A stretch of DNA of 64,000 bases, from assembly GCA_029232285.1 (NCBI GenBank), contig JAOXFI010000005.1, forward strand, positions 62,001 to 126,000, read 5' to 3'. The translations under genes were made by a program, and so were the position numbers. Below the pieces are notes generated by a model. That model saw only the letters and a list, made by a program, of their open reading frames with translations, was not told where the DNA came from and did no database searches. The number at the start of each line of letters is the position of its first letter. Position 1 is the stretch's first letter. Of this stretch, positions 32,510-42,840 are shown in pieces. Source of the DNA: Agmasoma carcini (nom. nud.). Taxonomy: Eukaryota > Microsporidia > Thelohaniidae.

Positions 32510-34216
32510 ATGATTTTAGTAGAAGAATTCATAACTTACATTCTTAACAGTCCTTTGAATATTTCAAAAGATCAAACAATAGACTTTTTAATTGCAGAAC
32601 ACTTAGTTTCTAATACTAAATTTGCTGTATTTCTTGTATTTTGCTTGATACTAACTTTGGTCTTAGGAATAAAACTATTTAGAAGAGACAATAGAAGTGA
32701 TGAATACTACACGTATACGATAGCTTTCTATGTTATCTACCTTGGTATCATATATAAAAACATGGGTGATGCAGTTAACACTAAAATCAATTTAAATGAT
32801 TCGTTGCTACCTGGTTTTAGCAAAAGTTTTAATTTTTTGACCCACAAGCTTATAGATCCTAAGATAAGGCTCACAGACACAAAACCAAGATATGTTATTA
32901 AAGATGACCAGGCAGAGAGCACTGATCAATTGGAAATTGATACGCACGACAGTGATATTGAGATCACCAAGAATGAAGAAGCCATTTCAGATGATATAGA
33001 ATCATCATCTGATAGTCTAATGGTCAAAAATGATATCCAAGATGTTTATATGAAGAAGATCACTGACAAACTAAATGATAAAAAAACCGAAAATGATAAA
33101 ATAAAAGAGTTCGTAAAGGATAACGAGTCCACAATTGTAGAGATCGTTAAACAATCTGACGAGTTTGAAGATAATTTTAAATATTGGAAAGATATTGCTG
33201 TAATCATTGAAAATGACATGCTTAAGTTTAATGTTCATTTAGATGCGATCGAAAAATCAGCAGAGAACATTATTTTAGAGTCTAAAGAACTTGATTCGAT
33301 CCTTAAGGCTCTTAAAAACTCATCTACAATGAGCCTCAACAAGAGTTTTAACGATATTTTAAAAAATAATAACGATAAGTTTAAAGTAATGGATAAGACT
33401 AAAGGAACATCCAAATTCACGTATTTTACTATTATAATATGTGTTGAGACTGCCATATCAATTATTTTGTTGCTTTTTTTGATCACAGAAAGCTCTTTTG
33501 TATTTATGATGAGATTTATGTTTTTCACTTTTACAATTTTGAATTTATTAATAGGAATTTATTTTATGTTTCATTCACATGTGCTGGACAGGAAATGTAT
33601 CATTGGTGAGGTTCCTGGCTGTAAAAAGAACTTTTCTGAGAACTTTGAAAACTTTGCAGCCTCCTCTGGGATTGATCTTAAGAGAATTAATAAGTCTAAG
33701 GATGTTCTTGCTGATGAGTTTGAGAAGTTTCAAAATGAAAGCAAAAAGGTTGCTGATGATCTAAAAAACTATCTAATCAATGATCCAATCTCTAAGATAA
33801 GTGAAAGTTATCATATTCTACACAGTGAATTCAGCAATATTTTGTTTATAGAGGATAGTTTTAATGATTTAACAGGAAAGAAGGTAGATCAAAAAAAGTT
33901 CATTAATTATGTAAAAATCATGGATAATACAATCTCAAACATCAAATACATGATATCAACTGTTAATAAGGAGAAATTAATAGAATTTTATGATGATAAG
34001 GTTTTGTTTCAAGATTTTCTTAAAAATGAAAAACAATCAATATTTTTACATTTGAATGAAAACACAAAGAAGATTCAACAAGAGGAAGATGATAAGAATT
34101 TTAAAAGGTGTAATGATTTGAAAAGGGAGGTGTGTGAGAAGAAAAACAAGTCACAATTCATATTTTTACTTATGGGAGTGGGAAGTTTAATATTCATGGG
34201 TTTATTCACATGTTAA
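32510..34216 (+). CDS. Membrane protein with coiled coils, function unknown
   Basis: 568 residues. Hydrophobic segments near residues 37-57 and 68-84, two adjacent ones near 303-325 and 328-348, and a C-terminal one near 546-565. Long charged helices (about 110-290 and 360-545) between them are likely coiled coils. The segment 110-190 is acidic and serine-rich. The layout recalls membrane-shaping or tethering proteins, but no domain is recognisable. The start ATG is 3' of CTAACTCTCACT, without the usual AAATTT tract, so the start is less certain. The stop TAA is followed by TAAATTAATA. Possibly microsporidia-specific. Confidence 0.8.
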   Translation: MILVEEFITYILNSPLNISKDQTIDFLIAEHLVSNTKFAVFLVFCLILTLVLGIKLFRRDNRSDEYYTYTIAFYVIYLGIIYKNMGDAVNTKINLNDSLLPGFSKSFNFLTHKLIDPKIRLTDTKPRYVIKDDQAESTDQLEIDTHDSDIEITKNEEAISDDIESSSDSLMVKNDIQDVYMKKITDKLNDKKTENDKIKEFVKDNESTIVEIVKQSDEFEDNFKYWKDIAVIIENDMLKFNVHLDAIEKSAENIILESKELDSILKALKNSSTMSLNKSFNDILKNNNDKFKVMDKTKGTSKFTYFTIIICVETAISIILLLFLITESSFVFMMRFMFFTFTILNLLIGIYFMFHSHVLDRKCIIGEVPGCKKNFSENFENFAASSGIDLKRINKSKDVLADEFEKFQNESKKVADDLKNYLINDPISKISESYHILHSEFSNILFIEDSFNDLTGKKVDQKKFINYVKIMDNTISNIKYMISTVNKEKLIEFYDDKVLFQDFLKNEKQSIFLHLNENTKKIQQEEDDKNFKRCNDLKREVCEKKNKSQFIFLLMGVGSLIFMGLFTC

Positions 34217-34415
34217 TAAATTAATATTTTTATTTATAATTTTTTGATATAGTCGTATATACTTCAATATACATAAAAATACGTGTAACATGTGATAATA
34301 TAAGCTTATCATAAGGAAATGCATGCTTTCCCTTATTTTTAAAATATTTTAAATGGCTTTGTTCTGATAAGCAAATTTAACATTTTTCTATGTTTCTAAG
34401 AATAAAAATTTATCC

Positions 34416-35027
34416 ATGGAAGGCAAACCAGAGTATGACTATTTGTTTAAGATAATAATTTTAGGTGATAGTGGGATAGGTAAGACTAGTATCATGAGGA
34501 GGTACACTGACAATGTCTTTGATTTGGAGAATGAGGCTACGATTGGGGTTGATTTTAAGATAAAAACAAAGGAAATAGATGGTAAGATTGTTAAGTTACA
34601 GATATGGGATACTGCTGGACAAGAAAGGTTTAGAACTATTGTGCAGTCATATTATAGAGGTGCAGATGGTGTTCTTTTAGCTTTTGATGCACAGGATGAA
34701 AGATCATTTAATAATTTGGATAGTTGGTGGTCTGAACTAGGTAGGAATGGTGTTTTAGAAAATTCTGAGATGTTGATATTGGGAAATAAGTGTGATAATG
34801 ATGATTTAATTAAGGTTGATGATGAGAAAGTGTATGACTTCTTAAAGATGAAAGATAAAAATAGTGATTGTTTTTTAAGGGTCAGTGCTAAAAATAATTT
34901 GAACGTTGAAGATAGTTTTGAGCGACTGGCAGTAAGACTGATGAAGAAAACGGGTACTCAAAATTTCAAACCTATCAATCGAACCTTTAGAAAAGGGAAA
35001 CATATGGAAAAGAAAGGTTGTTGTTAA
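34416..35027 (+). CDS. Rab1/Ypt1-like small GTPase
   Basis: Vesicle-traffic GTPase. P-loop GDSGIGKTS near residue 18, switch I TIGVDFKIKT, the effector-specific KEIDGKIVKLQIWDTAGQ run typical of Rab1/Ypt1 and Rab8/Sec4, switch II ERFRTI, and YYRGADGV. GNKCD takes the place of GNKxD near 125, and VSAK stands near 152. The C-terminus KKGCC is a double prenylation site. 203 residues. Rab1-like is favoured (ER-to-Golgi), but Rab8-like cannot be excluded by eye. Start in context TTTATCCATGG. The stop is followed directly by TAATAAATA. Confidence 0.92.
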   Translation: MEGKPEYDYLFKIIILGDSGIGKTSIMRRYTDNVFDLENEATIGVDFKIKTKEIDGKIVKLQIWDTAGQERFRTIVQSYYRGADGVLLAFDAQDERSFNNLDSWWSELGRNGVLENSEMLILGNKCDNDDLIKVDDEKVYDFLKMKDKNSDCFLRVSAKNNLNVEDSFERLAVRLMKKTGTQNFKPINRTFRKGKHMEKKGCC

Positions 35028-35379
35028 TAAATATTAAATTTTGTTATAATTCTGATATGTTAATAAAAAATATAGAAAGTTAACTTATGATATCAATTTA
35101 TTAATAAAAGATCAAAAATAAACTTAATTTTTTTGGAATTTTGGAATTATTAAATAAAAAATTATAATTTTATTGTCTCACTTGCAATTTGTCTTGCAGC
35201 TTAAAACTATAATAGAACCATCGAATAATTCGGCTTTATATGCCTAACTATCAATTGAACGGATTATAAAAATACTTTTCAATGATTTTGATATATCTTT
35301 AGTCAAAATAATTAAATTAAATATGTCATAAATCTAATTAATATTATCAAATTACAATTCAAATTCTTTGTTATTAGGT

Positions 35380-35690
35380 TGATGAAAGTCAATTCAAACA
35401 CAAGCCAAAAAATGATATCTGGGTTCTTGGAATTGTAGATACATCATCCAAGCGGCCAAGATTTACCTAGAATACGCACTTCTAATGCAATACATCTCAA
35501 TATAGATAGTGTTTGTCGACCAAGTACAATAATTTATTCCGATCAGTAAAGGTCCTATTTTAGGATAAGTGAAAACCTGGGCTTGGTTCATGAAACAGTA
35601 AATCATTCCTTCCATATGTTGATCCAAATACCCAAGATATTGAAACTTATTGGGCAAGGCTAATCAAAGAAAGGGTGTGTTTATATTGTA
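35380..35690 (+). mobile_element. Degraded Merlin transposase, copy C
   Basis: Plus-strand frames read VDESQFKHKPKNDIWVLGIV and then DTSSKR (first aspartate block and its WVLGI follow-on). After breaks come NIDSVCRPSTIIYSDQ (second aspartate in the YSD context), LVHETVNHSFH, and DIETYWARLIKER (final glutamate block E.YW..LK.R). This is the best-preserved copy of the catalytic blocks, but frames shift at least twice and there are internal stops. N-terminus missing or lost. Confidence 0.78.
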
Positions 35691-36509
35691 AAATTTATAT
35701 TTTTTAATTTTATTGTGTCGTTTTCATATTTCAAAAATTCGGCTTTATCACAAGGTAGAAAAGTTTTATTAAAATATTTTTAGTTGAAATGGTATTATAT
35801 AAATAATCTATTGATTTTAGTAGCATACGTCTTTGAGAAAGCTAAGGACAATATTGTATTGTGTTTGGTTTATTATTTCTGCTATTGAGTGTTCCATACT
35901 TGTTTATATTTAGTTTATTAATTATTATTTGATCTTATATATATCATATGTATGTTGTAAAGTATGATGATATTAATATTTGATCATTAAAGTTAATGAT
36001 CGATAATCATTATTATTATATGATAATTAACTAAATCTACATTATAACATAATATTAAGAGTTAAAAAATTGATTAAATACAGTTACATAAACATTACTT
36101 GAAATATTTCATATTTATTAAAGCCTTATAGTATGGAGAGAAAATGAAAAAAATTTAACCATATTTTATAAAATACTCTTACTATAAATATAAATACACA
36201 TTTTCTATAAAATACTATTTATTTTATTTTTAAAACCTCAGATGAAGACACAAAATTCTAACATTGATTTAGATAAAAAAATATAAAACTTACACTTATT
36301 TATTAAATAAAATAATTCAAAATGGTATAAACCTGTTTATTTACAACATCTTTATTTTTAAAAGCTTTTCCAGTCAATTTAGACTTAAAATAACCCTTTC
36401 TGTAATCCAAAATATGTTTTTGGTATTTATATTAGTGGAAAATAAATCAGATCTACTGAAAAATATAATATATTATAGTAAATTGATATTTTAGAAATGT
36501 ATTAATAAC
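35691..36509. other. Gene-free stretch between Merlin copies C and D
   Basis: No frame, repeat or RNA gene recognised. It is A/T-rich and may include eroded element ends. Confidence 0.4.
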
Positions 36510-37160
36510 TTTATTGATTGAAGATAATGTTCCGGTTATAAATTGGTTGGAACAGAATGGATTATTAAAAAATAAATGAGTAATAGATGCATTGGTGGAT
36601 ATACGTAGAAATGTCAATACAAAACCTGTTTTAAATATAAATCATGGGTTTTAATAAAACACTAATCAATTTTCTTTAATTTAAAACTTTCGCTTCAACC
36701 ATGGGTTCTACTACGTACTTATGTAGTAAGTATATTTCAGAAACCATGGAGCGTAGGTAAGTAAGTGTATCTTAAAGAACAATAATTTAAATATATAAAG
36801 TTTATAGGAAAATAACATGCCGATAGCTTGATTTGAACATAGTAACTCTTTGTGGATCTCGTATAATATTGCAAATTGATGAATCTTGATTTCTTATAAA
36901 AAGTATCATAGAAGGAGAGCAATTGAGACCTAAACATGGGTTTTTGGGATTGTTAATACTAGTATAAAACCCGATATTGATTATATGAAAATTATGGGTA
37001 GAAGAGATACTGATAACGTTCTGATGAGTGGAAAGCGTATAGGAACATTGTTGGTCTAGGATACACTCACGGGACGGTTAACCAATATCTTGATTATAGA
37101 ACCGATAACAGATAGCGATCGAATCATATTGGAATTCATATATAAAGAGAATACATAGAC
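36510..37160 (+). mobile_element. Degraded Merlin transposase, copy D
   Basis: Plus strand. The N-terminal block PVINWLEQNGLLKNK at about 36530-36575 is comparable to FLQNLGIL in copy B. VFGIVNTSIKPDIDYMKIMG follows at 36940-36997, then GLGYTHGTVNQYLDYRT at 37055-37110 after frame changes. Catalytic residues are partly lost. The central section 36580-36930 no longer reads as coding. Confidence 0.65.
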
Positions 37161-37732
37161 GTAAGAACAGTTGCTAAAAAGTATTTACTTTATTTTTCTA
37201 TAAATAAAATCAATATTTGATTATTCATGTGAGAAATTGATTTCTTATTTGACATATTTACGTAAAAATAACTTATAATGATAATTTTAATCTTATAACA
37301 ATAATTCTTTTTAATTCAATTTTAACAAAAGACTTAATATTGTTTATTCAAAGAATCACATATTGATATCCATTCATTTTTAGTTCACTATAACCAGTTA
37401 ATCATCACCTTTATCTAAACAATTCTATAACATTACAACCTCAAATTTAAATATTGAATTTATAAATTTTTGATGAATTATTCATGTTTTATGTGTCGAT
37501 TTCATCTTGGAAGTTGCTGTTTGTTTTTCAATTGCGAGCGATAGGTAATTTTTTACTATTTCTTAAATAGTCTGATTGAATAGTAATAAGTCACACATCA
37601 TAGAGTTATTAGTTAGAACTTAAAAGTGTCTGCATTCAGATTGCGTACGATAATATATTTGCCTATAATCATTATTTATTAAAATTTTATATTTTAAGTG
37701 TACTTTGCTATGAGTCAAAACCTCCTTGTAAC
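37161..37732. other. Gene-free stretch
   Basis: Nothing recognised. Confidence 0.45.
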
Positions 37733-37962
37733 GTTGAAAATAACGGTTAATTGAATTATAACAGGGGTGGGTAAATACGAATAACCTTGTTCACTCTAGA
37801 AGACCAGCCTGATCCAATAGATAAACACCTTTTTTATTTCCAGAGAAGATCATCAAGGGGTCTCGAGTTTTAAGCTGGTCGGTATGTGTAGAACACTAAA
37901 TTCAACATAAACCGCATCCTATGATATGATGGTCCTACCGTCACCATTTAAGATGGATCAAT
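37733..37962 (+). repeat. Dispersed repeat of unknown type, copy 3
   Basis: Plus-orientation copy aligned to copy 2: AACGGTTAATTG near 37742, GTTCACTC near 37790, TTTTAAGCTGGTCGG near 37869, AACACTAAATTCAAC near 37892, CATCCTATGATATGATGG near 37916 and CCATTTAAGATGG near 37945, with AAATCACAATA downstream at about 38000. No reading frame conserved. Confidence 0.65.
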
Positions 37963-38755
37963 AGGCATGGCATTTTGCTTCATCTGTTTTTTATTATAAA
38001 ATCACAATAAGGATATGCTTGATACCCCTATCACTTGCTTTTTTATTTAATCAGTATTGTTGATATGTTCCAAAATTGGTGTTTTTATATATTGATCAGC
38101 TTTTAATTAATTAATATTAATTAGTTTTGATCCTTATGTTATGAACATGGGAGATTGACATCTGATCATTTTATATATAAAAAATATATTAATAATAATT
38201 CGCATTTCTTAAATATATAAATCATCAACTTTTCTTATGTGCAAACCCAAGCCAAACCTTCATATTTCTGTTAAAATTCATAAATATCAAATATTGTGAT
38301 TGTAGATATTCTATAAGCTTTAGATTTTGTAAATAATTCATTAATATCTATTGTGGTTTTAAAAAAAGAAGCTTTTGCAATTTTTTACATCTTATTCGAA
38401 GATCAAATCACTTTTACTCATGTTTTGCCTTTTCCAGTGTAATTATATTGTGTCAATAAATTTAATTATTACCCTTTTTTAAAATATAAATTTATTATAG
38501 TGAAATAAACTAAACATTGTAATAAAAGGTTTGATTTAATATAAGATCATAATACAACGCCTTTTAGCTATTAAACCAAATTTGGTACGAATAACTATAA
38601 AATAAAGCACAATTGATTAAAGCTTTAATTTTTACGTTTGTCTAATGTATATTTGTTAATTATTGATTTTAATAACGTTGCAACTTGAAAAATATTATTA
38701 TTGGTCAACCCCTGGTTGTTAGTAACATTTAGTTAGTTAGTTATTTTTTTTCCAT
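37963..38755. other. Gene-free stretch upstream of CCA1
   Basis: No gene. Contains a TTAGTTAGTTAG run at 38729 just before the CCA1 start. The same run is seen at 10620. Confidence 0.45.
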
Positions 38756-40084
38756 ATGAAAATTAAGTTGAACGATAAGGAAAAACAAATTCTTAGAATT
38801 GTTAAAAGACATGCAGCATCCTTAGACCCTCCCACAATACCAAGGCTAGCCGGTGGATGGGTAAGAGATAAAATCCTAAACAAGGAATCCACAGATATTG
38901 ATATAACCTTAGATAATATCTCTGGCTATAGTTTTGCACTCGGCTTAAGTGAAAAATTTGATACAGGCAGTGTTCACAGAATTGAAGCCAATCCTGACAA
39001 ATCTAAACATTTGGAAACTGCAATATTGCATATATCAGGTCTTTCAATCGATTTTACAAACTTAAGAAGTGAGAAATATGCTGATTCTCGGATACCAATC
39101 ATAAAACCAGGCACACCCCTAGAAGATGCCATGAGGAGGGATATCACTATTAATACTTTGTTCTACAATGTGTTAACTGAAGAAATAGAAGATTATACTG
39201 GGAGAGGACTAAAGGATTTACAAAGCAAGACAATAGAAACACCAATGGATCCCAATGTAACACTATTTGAAGACCCTTTAAGGATTTTAAGAATTTTCAG
39301 GTTCTACAGTAAACTTAGCTACAAAATAAGTGATAGAATATACAAAGCAATGGAAAATCAAAAAATATTTAACGCTTTGCTTTATAAAATATCAAATGAA
39401 AGAATCAACACAGAATTATTCAAGATGATGAGATATGAAGAAGGATACAAAGGAATACTTGAAATTGTTAAGACTAATTATGTATTTCCTATTTTTAAGC
39501 CAAAAATTGATAAAATAATTGAATATGGCACAGCCTTAAATTTTTATGAAAATATTATTGATTTTGAAAAAAAATCAAATTTTGAACTTGATAAAAGTAT
39601 TGTATGGTTGTATGTTATTCTTCAATTTTATTCAAATGAAAGTATAAAGATTGGTAAAAAGGAAGAATACGTTAATTATTTGATTTGTAAAGAGTCATTG
39701 AAGTGTTCTAATGATTTTTGTACTAAAATTAATATAATTGAAGATAATTTGAGATTTATAAGAGATTTCAGTATTAGCAATTCATATGTCGGTGTGATGT
39801 TGGATATGGGAAGTCTATGGCGTGAATCAATTGGTATTTATTATTCAATTACAAAAGATGATAAAGCCATGCGCATACTAAATGAAGCTAAAAATAGAAA
39901 CTTGATAAACATAATTAACATAAAACCAGCTGTAAATGGTCATATGATTATAGAAAATATAAATCCTGAAAAATCTAAGATTAAACAAATTATAAGGGAA
40001 GGTCTTATTTATCAAATTGAAAATGATTGTCATGATGCAAATGATATAATTGAACATTTAAGAAATAAACAGCATTTATTTTAA
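38756..40084 (+). CDS. CCA1: CCA-adding tRNA nucleotidyltransferase
   Basis: Adds or repairs the CCA 3' end of tRNAs. Class II nucleotidyltransferase: GGWVRD near residues 30-35, metal-binding DIDIT near 46-50 and DFTNLRSEKY near 101. RRDITINTLFYN near 130, DYTGRGLKDL near 147 and EDPLRILRIFRF near 173 complete the head and neck (base-recognition) motifs. 442 residues, less than yeast Cca1 (546). The ATG is in context TTTTTTTCCATATG. Its stop codon overlaps the 3' end of the convergent membrane-protein gene by 9 bp. Confidence 0.95.
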   Translation: MKIKLNDKEKQILRIVKRHAASLDPPTIPRLAGGWVRDKILNKESTDIDITLDNISGYSFALGLSEKFDTGSVHRIEANPDKSKHLETAILHISGLSIDFTNLRSEKYADSRIPIIKPGTPLEDAMRRDITINTLFYNVLTEEIEDYTGRGLKDLQSKTIETPMDPNVTLFEDPLRILRIFRFYSKLSYKISDRIYKAMENQKIFNALLYKISNERINTELFKMMRYEEGYKGILEIVKTNYVFPIFKPKIDKIIEYGTALNFYENIIDFEKKSNFELDKSIVWLYVILQFYSNESIKIGKKEEYVNYLICKESLKCSNDFCTKINIIEDNLRFIRDFSISNSYVGVMLDMGSLWRESIGIYYSITKDDKAMRILNEAKNRNLINIINIKPAVNGHMIIENINPEKSKIKQIIREGLIYQIENDCHDANDIIEHLRNKQHLF

Positions 40085-40879
40085 TAATGTTCTTAAGGGT
40101 TTCTTTAAGGAATGTACGATCAGCATAGACACCAGCCTTGTGCATATTTCATCTTCAAGCTCAATATAATAATATGAAAGATATGAAGCATAGAATAGCA
40201 AAGGATATACAACACAAATACCTATAGAAGGCAATGGATTTAGCTTAAAATGTGATACAACAAACTTCAACAGAAACTCGCCATGTTCATGATACATAAA
40301 TATACAATACTCCAAATAACAAATACCAACAAAAAAGAAAACATATTGATATTTTCCACCAAGACTGATATACATACAAAACAGTTCATAACAGATCAAA
40401 ACGAACGAATGAATGCTGGCAAGTACAAAATTTGATATTTCATTGTTAAATACAGAATATATAACCAATGATAGACCTAAAATAGGACCAACAGTTAAAT
40501 AAAACTTCATTCCCTTTGTCCTACCAGTCAATAAATATTGAACTATCATTGTAAAGGCAAGCACAAAAGCAAGTGATATTACGATTAGGTGTCTAAGCTC
40601 TGATGAAGAATAAAAAAAATAATCCAAATCATTTTTTTTATAAACCATAAAGTTTACTATTATAAATAAGCAAGAGATTAATAAGAAATAGTCTTTATCT
40701 CTAAAATCGATATAAGGAACTGATGTTGTAATATAGAAGAAGGCTGCTAATGGTAGCAAGATGAGGTTCAAATACTTGAATAGTGGCAGTTCAGATATAA
40801 TGTAAGGCAGTTCGTAAAGGAATGTGGTTAGAAATAGTGAAAATCGTGTAAGTTGTATCTTTCCTTTAGAAACTTCCAT
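40076..40879 (-). CDS. Multi-pass membrane protein, function unknown
   Basis: 267 residues with about seven hydrophobic helices, starting near residue 12 and spread to residue 235, and a short basic C-terminal tail. No motif allows a family name. Candidates such as a small transporter or a lipid or ER membrane protein are guesses. The start follows TTTTACCCCAT, a CCC-type signal. The 3' end overlaps that of CCA1 by 9 bp in opposite orientation. Confidence 0.82.
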   Translation of the reverse strand: MEVSKGKIQLTRFSLFLTTFLYELPYIISELPLFKYLNLILLPLAAFFYITTSVPYIDFRDKDYFLLISCLFIIVNFMVYKKNDLDYFFYSSSELRHLIVISLAFVLAFTMIVQYLLTGRTKGMKFYLTVGPILGLSLVIYSVFNNEISNFVLASIHSFVLICYELFCMYISLGGKYQYVFFFVGICYLEYCIFMYHEHGEFLLKFVVSHFKLNPLPSIGICVVYPLLFYASYLSYYYIELEDEICTRLVSMLIVHSLKKPLRTLLK

Positions 40880-40977
40880 ATGGGGTAAAATTAGGAGAAT
40901 AAATAAGGAGGGAAAATAAATACGTTATTATATTTGAAATTTAGGAACAATGATTTATTAATTATACTTGAAATCGG

Positions 40978-41103
40978 AGGCTTGAAAAAAGCATGTGTGT
41001 ACAAAAAAGACAATCTCAGGGGCAGTAAAAAAAAGATTTATTGTTTCCACTTGAAAAAAAGCATGTGTGTACAAAAACGACGATCTCAAGGCAATAAATA
41101 TTG
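40978..41103. repeat. Direct duplication of about 50 bp upstream of tRNA-Gly
   Basis: Two copies of a unit with core CTTGAAAAAAGCATGTGTGT, then ACAAAAA-GAC-ATCTCA-GG. They start at about 40981 and 41051, 70 bp apart, and differ at a few positions. They lie 70 bp or more from the tRNA gene and look like a recent local duplication. Confidence 0.85.
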
Positions 41104-41170
41104 GTGCTTCACACAGACCATAAGCTGATTATAGAAAGAAGTACAAACTAATTTTATAAAAAATGAAAAT

Positions 41171-41240
41171 GCGTCAACCGGGAATCGAACCCGGGACTAT
41201 CAGATGGCAACCGACAATTATACCACTAAACCATTGACGC
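41171..41240 (-). tRNA. tRNA-Gly (GCC)
   Basis: 70-nt cloverleaf without CCA. The 7-bp acceptor stem GCGTCAA pairs with TTGACGC. The D arm contains AGTGGTATA. The anticodon stem is GTCGG/CTGAT with two G-U pairs, the loop is TTGCCAT, and the anticodon is GCC. The T arm is CCGGG-TTCGATT-CCCGG. Box A- and box B-like internal promoter sequences are in place. No intron. Antisense to H3 spacing, on the minus strand. Confidence 0.97.
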
Positions 41241-41352
41241 TTAAAAGTAAACAATAATAAATAATTATTATTAAAAAAATGTTACCATCAAAAAAAAAAT
41301 TACATATAACAAAATATAAAAAAAAAAATAAAACAAAAAAACATGAATATAT

Positions 41353-41808
41353 TCAATTATCGATCGAGAAGGTTATAAGACTGCCGTTTCTTTCTCTAAT
41401 TTTTAAAACCAACTTTAAGTCATCAACAAAGGTAGTCACTCTTCTAGCATGTTGAGCACATAGAATTGCATCCTCGAACAGACCAACGATGAATTGTTCT
41501 AAAGCCTCCTGCATAGCACATAGTGCAGCACATTGGAATCTAATTTCTGGTGCACATTCGTGAATTATTGATCTACAAAGCCTTTGGAATGGTAGTTTTC
41601 TGATGGCCAATTCTGGACTTTTTTGATATCTTCTTACCTCTCTAAGAGCGGCTGTTCCTGGCTTATATCTCTTCTTAGCGTGCTTAGCTTGTCCAACATC
41701 TGATGTTGCACCTGCTGTCTTTCTTGCTGACTTTGTTACTAGTTGTTTTCTTGGAGCTTTACCACCACCACCGGTTGTCTTTCTTGCTGCCTGCTTTGTT
41801 CTAGCCAT
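41353..41808 (-). CDS. H3: Histone H3, divergent
   Basis: Core nucleosome histone. The tail begins [20 protein letters not shown], so K4 and K9 are kept, S10 is threonine, T6 is alanine, and two extra glycines shift K14 to K16. K27 is kept in ARKT with threonine for S28. Three residues are inserted before the RYKPGT region. The fold region is clear ([35 protein letters not shown]). The K79 region reads [10 protein letters not shown], with alanine in place of K79. The C-terminus is about 14 residues longer than usual. I place the start at MARTKQ, after GTACCC. The frame stays open upstream to 41865, but that extension is not H3-like. Confidence 0.97.
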   Translation of the reverse strand: MARTKQAARKTTGGGGKAPRKQLVTKSARKTAGATSDVGQAKHAKKRYKPGTAALREVRRYQKSPELAIRKLPFQRLCRSIIHECAPEIRFQCAALCAMQEALEQFIVGLFEDAILCAQHARRVTTFVDDLKLVLKIRERNGSLITFSIDN

Positions 41809-42400
41809 GGGTACAAAAAAAAATGTTTTTTTATAGTTACAAAAGGAGGGAATGTGATGTTTCACAGATGATTGACATTTAAATTATTCTAGAAGTGAAA
41901 ATGTTTTAAGTTATGTTTTTTTGTATTGATTGTTGTATTTAGTAGTGGTTATTTATAGATTTTTAATTTGCTATTTTGTTATTTATTTTCTTATGCATGA
42001 CACATCAATTTAAACCAAATTTGCATAAAAAAAAATGTATAAGCCTAGAGAGTGTAGAAGTGGTTGTGGTGTGTTTGTGATGGTTTTATATGGTTAATAT
42101 CAAGACTCTACCTATTATTTGTGGATTAGTTGAAGATTTTGTGTGTTTGATTTGAGAGTTATTTAATTGGAGCAATAAATATGTAAAACAATAGATTTGA
42201 ATAAAATTAAGTAAAAATTTTGTTCTTCTAAATTTGAAAAAAAAATTATTTTAATTTTGAAAAATCAATTACACACTTTTTTGTTATTTTTATATGATAA
42301 ACAACATTTAAAGGTATTTAGTAGAGTTTAGATATTTGAATCTTAAGTATATTTAGTAAAGTTATTTAATATAAATATATATTATATGTATAATATATAT
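41809..42400. other. Gene-free stretch upstream of H3
   Basis: A/T-rich with no frame. Its 3' part leads into the satellite block. Confidence 0.5.
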
Positions 42401-42840
42401 TAGTCAGATCATGGTCAGATCATAGTCAGTCATGGTCAGTCATGGTCAGATCATAGTTAGTCATGGTCAGTCATGGTCAGATCATAGTCAGTCATGGTCA
42501 GATCATGGTCAGTCATGGTCAGATCATAGTCAGTCATGGTCAGATTATGGTCAGATCATAGTCAGTCATGGTCAGATTAGGTCGTATTAGGTCAGATCAT
42601 GGTCAGTCGTGGTCAGTCATGGTCAGATCATAGTCAGTCATGGTCAGTCATGGTCAGTCATGGTCAGTCATGGTCAGATCATAGTCAGTCATGGTCAGAT
42701 TAGGTCAGAAAGGTTAGATCGTGGTCAGATTAACTTAGACATGATCAGGATTATTCAAGATTATATTCATAATCAGTTCAAATTAGTCAGATTAGGTCAG
42801 ACATGATCAAGATTATTTAAGATTATGTCAGTTAGTATTT
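42401..42840. repeat. Minisatellite block, TCATGGTCAG units
   Basis: About 35 tandem or near-tandem copies of a 10-bp unit TCATGGTCAG, interspersed with a variant GATCATAGTCAG and, towards the 3' end, GATTAGGTCAG and GATTAAC. The array degenerates from about 42720. A frame is open through part of it, but it is only the repeat translated. Motifs of the last variant also occur at 50420-50610. Confidence 0.92.

Noticed and set aside
36737..36937. 66-codon minus-strand frame
   Set aside because: It lies opposite Merlin copy D, which explains the coding-like composition.
18757..37962. Calling the three dispersed repeats SINEs
   Set aside because: Only copy 1 has a convincing box-B-like sequence near it, and its position does not align in the other copies.
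40934..41128. Frame of 64 codons over the duplicated unit
   Set aside because: It simply translates the 70-bp-period repeat and has no start signal.
41809..41865. N-terminal extension of histone H3 to an upstream ATG
   Set aside because: H3 starts at MARTKQ, the upstream residues are unlike H3, and the CCC signal lies directly before the inner ATG.
42609..42806. Frame with MVSHGQ-type repeats in the minisatellite
   Set aside because: The peptide repeat is a by-product of the 10-bp DNA unit (period not a multiple of three).
42401..42840. CRISPR-like array
   Set aside because: Units are 10 bp with no unique spacers, and the host is a eukaryote; this is a minisatellite.
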